Assembly (NCBI GenBank): GCA_964567785.1
Contig: CAZMOK010000052.1
Location: 1-19,440 of the forward strand
Source: CAZMOK01 sp964567785
GTDB taxonomy: Bacteria; Bacteroidota; Bacteroidia; Bacteroidales; JAGOPY01
Length of the DNA stretch: 19,440 nt
Direction of reading: 5' to 3'
The notes below the pieces were generated by a model, which was not told the DNA's origin, did no database searches, and saw only the letters and a program-made list of their open reading frames with translations. The translations under genes were made by a program, and so were the position numbers. Positions 14,193 through 19,440 of this stretch are shown here, in pieces. Numbering within the stretch: the stretch's first letter is position 1; each line of letters starts with the position of its first letter.

Positions 14193-16055
14193 TCAGGCCG
14201 AAAGTATTTCTTCTGCAGCCTCGAAACGAAGGTTCTCAATTATGAACGATTGCCTGTCGGGGGTGTTCTTGCCCATGTAAAAGTTGAGCGTTTCACGTAT
14301 CAGCGATTCCCTGTCGAGTAGCACGGGCTCAAGCCTTATGTTCTGACCAATGAAATACTTGAACTCGTCGGGGGATATTTCTCCAAGGCCCTTGAAGCGC
14401 GTTATTTCCGGGTTTCCTTTCAGCTTATTGATAGCATCCTCTTTTTCTGCTTCTGAATAGGCATAGATCGTCTCTTTCTTGTTCCTGACCCTGAATAGCG
14501 GGGTCTGTAGGATGTAGAGGTGCCCGGATTTGACCACATCCGGGTAGAACTGCAGAAAGAACGTAAGTAGCAATAAACGGATGTGCATACCGTCCACGTC
14601 GGCGTCGGTGGCGATCACGATGTTGTTGTACCGGAGGTTCTCTATGCTTTCATCAATGTTGAGGGCAGCCTGAAGAAGGTTGAATTCTTCGTTCTGGTAT
14701 ACGATCTTTTTGCTGAGGCCGAAGCAATTCAGGGGCTTGCCTTTCAGGCTGAAAACCGCCTGCGTATTCACTCTCCTTGCTTTGGTGATCGAACCGCTGG
14801 CGCTGTCGCCCTCGGTGATGAATATGGTTGTTTCCAGCCTGTCGTCGTGATTGGTGTTGTAATGGATCTTACAATCCCTGAGCTTCCTGTTGTGAAGGCT
14901 GGCTTTCTTGACGCTTTCCCTGGCCAGTTTCTTGATGCCGGCGATCTCCTTGCGCTCTTTCTCCGACTGAAGTATCTTCTTCTGGATTGCTGCGGCCGTT
15001 TCGGAGTTGAGATGGAGATGATTATCGAGGTGCCTTTTTACCACGTCGGTAACATAGTTCCTTATGGTCTGCCCGCCTGACTCCATCAGTTGTGATCCCA
15101 GCTTGGTCTTTGTCTGCGATTCGAAAACTGGTTCCTGCACCTTCAGGCTGATGGCTGCTATGATGGAATTCCTGATGTCGTTGGTGTCGTAGTCCTTATT
15201 GTAGAATTCCCTGATGGTTTTTACCAGGGCTTCTTTGAAAGCCTGCAAATGAGTTCCCCCCTGAGGGGTGAACTGACCGTTCACAAAAGAGTGGTATTCT
15301 TCGCTGTACTGCTTTGAACTGTGGGTAAAGGCACATTCAAAGTCATCTTCCTTGATATGGATTATGGGGTAAAGGGCACCACCATTACCGTTGAGGTAGC
15401 GGTTAAGGAGATCGAGCAGGCCGTTCTTGGCCTGGATCTTCTCACCGTTGAATATGATGGTGAGCCCGTTATTCAGGAAGGCGTAGTTCCATAAAAGCTT
15501 CTCAACATACTCGTTCAGAAAGTGATAGTAACCAAAGATATCCTCATCGGGGCGGAAGGTAATAATGGTTCCCTTTGTCCCGGAGTGTTTCGTTATGTTA
15601 TGGTCATTGACCAGTCTGCCCTGGCTGTATTCAACCACCTTTGTCTTTCCTTCCCTGATCGATTGGGCAGTGAACCGGGATGAAAGGGCGTTTACTGCTT
15701 TTGCACCCACGCCGTTAAGCCCGACGGCCTTTTTGAATACTTTGGAATCGTATTTGGCGCCTGTGTTGATCTTTGAAACACAATCGGCCACTTTTCCCAG
15801 TGGCATGCCCCGGCCGTAATCACGCACAGTGACGGTCTGCTCATCGATAGTGATTTCGATCTTCTTTCCGTGCCCCATAACATATTCATCGATGGAATTG
15901 TCGATGATCTCCTTGATAAGCACGTAAATGCCATCGTCCTGCGAAGCTCCGTCGCCAAGCTTACCAATGTACATACCGGGCCTGAGCCTGATGTGCTCTT
16001 TCCAGTCGAGCGACCTTACCGATTCATCATTGTATTGTTCCGGTTCTCTTCTCAT
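14193..16055 (-). CDS. parE: DNA topoisomerase IV subunit B
   Basis: This 620-residue type IIA topoisomerase ATPase subunit decatenates DNA together with ParC. The GHKL ATPase shows E49-x3-N53 in the E-I-I-D-N-S-I-D-E segment, D-Y-G-R-G-M-P (79-85) and the lid G-L-N-G-V-G-A-K (112-119). The transducer contains Q314-T-K. The TOPRIM domain has E415-G-D-S-A-S-G and D484-x-D486-x-D488, and R-F-K-G-L-G-E lies at 553-559. ParE rather than GyrB is chosen from its short length, lack of a GyrB-type insertion, and the S-L-D-W-K-E-H-I-R-L-R-P-G-M-Y-I-G opening typical of Bacteroidota ParE. No parC lies beside it on either side, although the two are often adjacent. Confidence 0.92.
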   Translation of the reverse strand: MRREPEQYNDESVRSLDWKEHIRLRPGMYIGKLGDGASQDDGIYVLIKEIIDNSIDEYVMGHGKKIEITIDEQTVTVRDYGRGMPLGKVADCVSKINTGAKYDSKVFKKAVGLNGVGAKAVNALSSRFTAQSIREGKTKVVEYSQGRLVNDHNITKHSGTKGTIITFRPDEDIFGYYHFLNEYVEKLLWNYAFLNNGLTIIFNGEKIQAKNGLLDLLNRYLNGNGGALYPIIHIKEDDFECAFTHSSKQYSEEYHSFVNGQFTPQGGTHLQAFKEALVKTIREFYNKDYDTNDIRNSIIAAISLKVQEPVFESQTKTKLGSQLMESGGQTIRNYVTDVVKRHLDNHLHLNSETAAAIQKKILQSEKERKEIAGIKKLARESVKKASLHNRKLRDCKIHYNTNHDDRLETTIFITEGDSASGSITKARRVNTQAVFSLKGKPLNCFGLSKKIVYQNEEFNLLQAALNIDESIENLRYNNIVIATDADVDGMHIRLLLLTFFLQFYPDVVKSGHLYILQTPLFRVRNKKETIYAYSEAEKEDAINKLKGNPEITRFKGLGEISPDEFKYFIGQNIRLEPVLLDRESLIRETLNFYMGKNTPDRQSFIIENLRFEAAEEILSA

Positions 16056-16062
16056 TGAAGTC

Positions 16063-16096
16063 CAAAATTAGCTATTCATGGCGCTTCCGGCACAAA
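16063..16096 (-). promoter_or_regulatory. Putative promoter of parE
   Basis: On the minus strand, TAATTTTG (16070 to 16063) matches TAnnTTTG and TTTG (16096 to 16093) matches the -33 element, with a 22-bp spacer, one base longer than usual. The -7 element ends only 7 nt before the ATG, so the transcript would have a leader of a few bases or none. Confidence 0.5.
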
Positions 16097-16170
16097 CTGT
16101 TAACTAAACTTATTAAGAAAATATTGTTGAAAAGCCCAATTTTACTGAGGTTTTTGAACATTTTATTAAC

Positions 16171-16207
16171 ATCCGGCCCTGCGTACCGTTCCGGATACCC
16201 TTTTTTT
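16171..16207 (+). terminator. Weak terminator-like hairpin in the parE/methyltransferase intergenic region
   Basis: ATCCGG (16171-16176) and CCGGAT (16191-16196) form a 6-bp stem with a 14-nt loop, followed by ACCC and a run of seven T (16201-16207). No plus-strand gene ends nearby, so its purpose is unclear. It may block antisense reading out of the nnr/parE region or be coincidental. The remainder of the 264-bp interval holds only promoter-like elements. Confidence 0.25.
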
Positions 16208-16302
16208 ATTTTGATAATGCCCGGTTCGTTTTCTGAATTATTGACATTTTGGCCCTTTATGTCCCGGTTTTGTTATAGCCGGTGGTACTTTGCAAAACTT
16301 GT

Positions 16303-16310
16303 TAACTTTG
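16303..16310 (+). promoter_or_regulatory. Putative -7 element for the methyltransferase gene
   Basis: TAACTTTG matches TAnnTTTG and ends 9 nt before the ATG at 16320, implying a very short leader. This argues against the TTG start at 16290, which lies upstream of it. No -33 TTTG is at the expected distance. Confidence 0.4.
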
Positions 16311-16319
16311 GTAACTGTT

Positions 16320-17123
16320 ATGAGTAAATTCAGCAAAGGGCTCAGGGCACTGGCAAAGATCATCAGAAGACCTTCTTTGCTAAACCTCATTCTTGATGAG
16401 GATGAGAACTGGAAGAGTTATGTCAGCAAGAATTACCCGCATTTCTCAAGCGGAATGAAGGCTGTTGACCATAAGAGACTGTTCGATGATTTTGAGGTAT
16501 CAGTGGACCCCTATACTTTTCTTGATGGCGGATCCATGCCCACCGACCTGGCCCTGCTCAATAATTTTGCCCGGAGTATCGATAACTGCAGCTATTTCGA
16601 AATAGGTACCTGGCGCGGCGAGAGTGTTGCCAATGTGGCACGTTTTGCTCATAAATGCCATACCCTAAACCTTTCACTGGAGGAGATGCGCTCGATGAGG
16701 CTGCCTGAAAAATACATAGAATTGCATTTCAGTTTCTCCAAAACCCTTGATAATGTTGTGCAACTGTATGGGAATTCACGGCATTTCGATTTTGAAGGCC
16801 TTGGGACGAAATTCGATCTTATTTTCATCGATGGCGACCACCATTACGAAATGGTAAAAAACGACACTGAAAAGGTTTTCAAACATCTCATGAAGGAGAG
16901 AACCATTGTTGTGTGGCACGATTATGCATCTAATCCTGAAAAAGTCAGGTACGAAGTGCTCGCCGGGATACTCGACGGCTTGCCACAACACCTTCATAAC
17001 AACCTGTACCACTTTTCCAATTCCTTATCTGCCTTTCTTCATCCTGAAGAACTTGACGGGAAATTTCTGGAGCCGCCTGTGGAGCCCGAGAATCTATTCA
17101 GGGTCAATATTAAACCTCTTTGA
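16320..17123 (+). CDS. Class I SAM-dependent methyltransferase (Methyltransf_24-like)
   Basis: With the ATG at 16320 the product is 267 residues. The SAM-binding motif I is F-E-I-G-T-W-R-G-E-S (93-102). A second acidic strand, F-D-L-I-F-I-D-G-D-H-H-Y-E (165-177), is characteristic of the Methyltransf_24 and related sugar/small-molecule methyltransferases, followed by V-V-W-H-D-Y (197-202). No signal peptide or membrane helix is seen, so it acts in the cytoplasm. The substrate is unknown. The nearby flippase and M15 peptidase allow a role in surface glycan or envelope modification, but this is only context. It appears to be monocistronic, with its own -7 element and a 142-bp gap to the next gene. 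Confidence 0.8.
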   Translation: MSKFSKGLRALAKIIRRPSLLNLILDEDENWKSYVSKNYPHFSSGMKAVDHKRLFDDFEVSVDPYTFLDGGSMPTDLALLNNFARSIDNCSYFEIGTWRGESVANVARFAHKCHTLNLSLEEMRSMRLPEKYIELHFSFSKTLDNVVQLYGNSRHFDFEGLGTKFDLIFIDGDHHYEMVKNDTEKVFKHLMKERTIVVWHDYASNPEKVRYEVLAGILDGLPQHLHNNLYHFSNSLSAFLHPEELDGKFLEPPVEPENLFRVNIKPL

Positions 17124-17236
17124 TTAACAGATTATTAACAAGCCCTTACTTGTAAACGGCATATAATTTCCGTACCTTAGCTACCATTCTGCCATAGTCT
17201 TGTTTATTAATCTGTTTCACTCTTTAATCTCATCAG

Positions 17237-17255
17237 TTTATTGATTAACAATAAA
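17237..17255 (+). promoter_or_regulatory. Inverted repeat before the M15 peptidase gene
   Basis: TTTATTG (17237-17243) and CAATAAA (17249-17255) are perfect inverted arms with a 5-nt centre, 11 nt before the ATG at 17266. GATTAACA occurs here (17243-17250) and again at 17122-17129, with ATTAACA at 17134-17140. These may be operator half-sites, or hairpins affecting translation; AT-richness makes chance possible. Confidence 0.35.
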
Positions 17256-17265
17256 TTAAGTTGTT

Positions 17266-18057
17266 ATGAAAAAAAGAATAATATTAGTCCAGAAGATATT
17301 GAAAGATAAAGGCCTGTACAGGATGAAAATCGACGGCATTGCGGGTCCGGGAACCACTGAGGCATTAGGCAAGGTTACCGGATTGAACGAATCGTGGTCG
17401 CTTAAAAGGAAGATGGTAGGCCTTATCCAGCTCCATTGCCAGGACCAGGGCATCGACAGCGGCGACATTGATGGATACTGGGGGCCTCAGACCGAGCATG
17501 CCTACGAGCAGTTGCTCTACAAAATGGAGCACGGAAGGTTGCCTGAGAGCTGGCGGCCTGAAGACAGGGAAGATAAAAACCCCCTGGGGTGGCCAGTCCA
17601 GTATACTGATGAATTTTACGATTTCTACGGCGAAAAAGGAAAAAACATGGTCAGGCTCGAATGCCCCTATCCTTTGAGGATTGCATGGAACCTCAATATG
17701 ACTATAAGGTCTTTTTATTGCCATCAGAAGGTTCATGACAGCGCGGCCAGGGTACTTCAGAGGGTGCTTGACCATTATGGCCTGGAAGAGATCACTAAAC
17801 TACGGCTCGACTTGTGGGGCGGTTGCTATAACGAGAGAAGGATTAGGGGAGGTAACCGCTGGTCGATGCATAGCTGGGGTATAGCCATTGATTTCGATCC
17901 TTCACACAATAAGCTTAAATGGGGAAGAGACAGGGCCTCCTTTGCAAAGCCCGAATACGATGCATGGTGGAGTTTCTGGGAAGATGAAGGATGGGTAAGC
18001 CTCGGCAGGGAAAGAAATTTTGACTGGATGCACATCCAGGCCGCCAAATTAAAATGA
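17266..18057 (+). CDS. M15-family peptidase with two peptidoglycan-binding repeats
   Basis: The 263-residue product has two PG_binding_1-like repeats. The first is at about 6-35 (L-Y-R-M-K-I-D-G-I-A-G-P-G-T) and the second at about 52-85 (I-D-S-G-D-I-D-G-Y-W-G-P-Q-T). The C-terminal peptidase (about 110-260) shows the M15 zinc site S-M-H202-S-W-G-I-A-I-D209 and the final D253-x-x-H256, the arrangement of phage-type L-alanyl-D-glutamate endopeptidases. It should cut peptide stems of peptidoglycan. It has no signal peptide, unlike typical cell-wall DD-carboxypeptidases, so it may be released by lysis or phage-like means, or exported unconventionally. No other phage gene is nearby. Its stop overlaps a short downstream ORF. 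Confidence 0.85.
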   Translation: MKKRIILVQKILKDKGLYRMKIDGIAGPGTTEALGKVTGLNESWSLKRKMVGLIQLHCQDQGIDSGDIDGYWGPQTEHAYEQLLYKMEHGRLPESWRPEDREDKNPLGWPVQYTDEFYDFYGEKGKNMVRLECPYPLRIAWNLNMTIRSFYCHQKVHDSAARVLQRVLDHYGLEEITKLRLDLWGGCYNERRIRGGNRWSMHSWGIAIDFDPSHNKLKWGRDRASFAKPEYDAWWSFWEDEGWVSLGRERNFDWMHIQAAKLK

Positions 18058-18137
18058 TCATAGGATTTAAGTTAAACTCACTGGTAAACGCAATGAGAAA
18101 AAATCTGAAGCTTGAGGAAAAGAAGATCGAGGAGTAA
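18054..18137 (+). CDS. Possible 27-residue ATGA-coupled small ORF
   Basis: ATG at 18054 overlaps the TGA of the M15 gene (ATGA), the classic coupling arrangement. It runs 27 codons to TAA at 18135. The product is charged and probably helical: a short hydrophobic start, then M-R-K-N-L-K-L-E-E-K-K-I-E-E. No membrane segment or known motif is visible. Between its stop and the convergent flippase stop are only 10 bp. It could be a genuine microprotein, an eroded gene end, or chance. Confidence 0.35.
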   Translation: MIIGFKLNSLVNAMRKNLKLEEKKIEE

Positions 18138-18147
18138 TCTTTGCAAC

Positions 18148-19425
18148 TTAATTTTTCCCTAAGTAATTCCTGATCTCCTTCTTCAGGAAGATGAAGTCAC
18201 CTCTCGAGGGTATAAAACCTGCCGGTTTCGTGTGATTGTGCCTCAGGAAGAGGATCAGGAGGAACAGCGAGTTGAAGATATGTGAAAGAGTGGCGGCAGT
18301 GCCTGCTCCCTGCCCTGAATAAGCGGGGATTAGAAGCAGGTAGGCTGCAACTGACACAATAAGCCCGATGCCGGATACCATCGCATTCACATTATACTTC
18401 CCAAGCCCCGAAAAATAATGACCTGTCAGGATGGATACATTGTACATCAACACTCCGGGAGCCAGTACCCAGATTACAGGCTTGATCCCTTCAAATCCTT
18501 CCCCGAATACATACGTGTACACTTCAACAGGCAATACCAGCAGTGGGATCAGCAATACAGCACTCAGTAAAAAAGCTGCCTTTGTGAGCCTGACAGTGAG
18601 ATTTGCTGCGTACGACCTCTCTTCAGTATTTGCGATCCTGGCATACTGGACCAGTGAAATGCTTTTGCTGATCAGCCAAAGTGATTCAGTCAGCGAGATG
18701 GCGTTTGAATAAACCCCTACAGCAGCCTCGCCGTGGAAATAATCCAGCAGGTAATAGCTGAGCCTGAAGCTCAGCATCTGTGTAATGTGTGCAATCTGGT
18801 TAAGAAAGCCCAGCCGGAAAAGGTCCTGTAATATCTTCCTGGTAAGGGAGGGGTCGAGGGGTTCAAATTTCCTGAAAAACCTGAACAAATAGGCAAGGCT
18901 CACCAGGAACGCTGCTCCATAAGCTATGTATAATGCTGTAATGTAAGAGCCGATATCATTTTTTTCCAAACCGATAAAATATATCAGAAGGGTAACAATG
19001 GTCAGCAGGGGCACCAGCAGGTTCACGAAGTTCGATGAGCTGATCTTCTCCTTACCAATAAGCAGTGAACTGTTTATGGTCATGAAGGAGTTAAGCACAG
19101 CAAGCAGGCTGATATCAAGTATATATACCCGGTCAATTATCGGCACTGCCAAAAGGAATACATAGCTGAGTCCACCGATAAGCACCGACCAGATGTATGA
19201 AGGGATGACCAGTCCTGACAGGGTGTAACGGGGAACAAGGTAAACGAGCGTTGCACCTCCTATTATGTTTGCAAACACCAGGATAAAGGCTATTGTAGTG
19301 ATTATCAGCCCCTGGCTGCCTTTGCCTTCGGCACCGAGGAACTGGGAAACCACTATCGCTATCAGCAGGTTTATGACCGCCGTAGCCGTGCGGGTTCCGA
19401 ATGTGTTGAGGATCTTGCCGAACAA
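18148..19425 (-). CDS. Polysaccharide flippase (Wzx/MATE-like, MOP superfamily)
   Basis: This is a 425-residue, highly hydrophobic protein with about 12 predicted transmembrane helices. The N-terminal segment S-Q-F-L-G-A-E-G-K-G (27-36) is typical of Wzx-like oligosaccharide flippases, which move lipid-linked glycan units across the inner membrane for capsule, O-antigen or exopolysaccharide. The start is TTG at 19425: an in-frame TAA lies five codons upstream at the window edge (19438-19440), and the protein aligns with the family from its first residues, so the N terminus looks complete. Whether glycosyltransferases precede it lies outside the window. It is convergent with the M15 peptidase/small ORF pair. 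Confidence 0.88.
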   Translation of the reverse strand: MFGKILNTFGTRTATAVINLLIAIVVSQFLGAEGKGSQGLIITTIAFILVFANIIGGATLVYLVPRYTLSGLVIPSYIWSVLIGGLSYVFLLAVPIIDRVYILDISLLAVLNSFMTINSSLLIGKEKISSSNFVNLLVPLLTIVTLLIYFIGLEKNDIGSYITALYIAYGAAFLVSLAYLFRFFRKFEPLDPSLTRKILQDLFRLGFLNQIAHITQMLSFRLSYYLLDYFHGEAAVGVYSNAISLTESLWLISKSISLVQYARIANTEERSYAANLTVRLTKAAFLLSAVLLIPLLVLPVEVYTYVFGEGFEGIKPVIWVLAPGVLMYNVSILTGHYFSGLGKYNVNAMVSGIGLIVSVAAYLLLIPAYSGQGAGTAATLSHIFNSLFLLILFLRHNHTKPAGFIPSRGDFIFLKKEIRNYLGKN

Positions 19426-19440
19426 AACCTTGACTAATTA

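Noticed and set aside
14583..15080. 165-codon ORF antisense to parE
   Set aside because: It is a shadow frame of a strongly conserved gene, with no motif of its own.
16055..16327. 90-codon plus-strand ORF between parE and the methyltransferase
   Set aside because: It starts at TTG inside the parE start region, has an AT-driven hydrophobic composition, overlaps promoter elements of both neighbours and shows no domain.
1..19440. CRISPR arrays, insertion sequences, tRNA or rRNA genes, or phage clusters
   Set aside because: No regularly spaced repeats, transposase or integrase motifs, terminal inverted repeats with target duplications, or tRNA-like cloverleaf sequences were seen on either strand. 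The lone M15 peptidase is not enough to call a prophage.

Overview
The window looks like a chromosomal segment from a member of the Bacteroidota, probably a Bacteroidales-like environmental lineage assembled from metagenomic or draft data (it holds a 100-N scaffold gap). Pointers to this phylum are a GH3-type hexosaminidase fused to a serine beta-lactamase-like domain, a Bacteroidota-style ParE, TonB C-terminal domains on signalling proteins, weak or absent Shine-Dalgarno sites at most starts, and several intergenic matches to the TAnnTTTG -7 promoter element of this phylum. I see no tRNA or rRNA, CRISPR array, insertion sequence or integrase.

Layout. (1) 1-186: non-coding sequence with a long imperfect hairpin and a very G-rich inverted repeat with quadruplex potential. 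(2) 187-4613: a divergent signalling locus. A secreted or membrane-anchored VIT/vWA protein ending in a TonB C-terminal domain (minus strand) faces an ECF sigma factor and an overlapping single-pass anti-sigma-like protein that also ends in a TonB C-terminal domain (plus strand). The latter gene is interrupted by the N gap. The gap is flanked by an exact 55-bp duplication, and collapsing it restores one 374-residue frame. (3) 4627-9017: a minus-strand operon of GH3/beta-lactamase-like fusion, five-helix membrane protein and rhomboid protease. (4) 9164-11153: a secreted vWA protein followed by shikimate kinase (aroK). (5) 11154-16055: mostly housekeeping genes: rlmD (23S rRNA m5U methyltransferase), nnr (NAD(P)HX epimerase/dehydratase) and parE (topoisomerase IV subunit B). 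(6) 16056-19440: a class I methyltransferase, a cytosolic-looking M15 peptidase with two peptidoglycan-binding repeats followed by a 27-codon ATGA-coupled ORF, and a polysaccharide flippase.

How the genes fit together. The most system-like part is region 2. Two divergently arranged gene sets carry recognisably paralogous TonB C-terminal domains (both domains open with E-I-F-x-V-V-E) around a sigma/anti-sigma pair, and the anti-sigma protein is built like a TonB protein with a degenerate zinc-anti-sigma head. This suggests, as inference only, an envelope-sensing circuit in which TonB-like domains act as periplasmic contacts. Region 3 groups peptidoglycan-recycling-type hydrolysis with intramembrane proteolysis. 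The rest is tightly packed: four convergent gene pairs have only 0-13 bp between stop codons.
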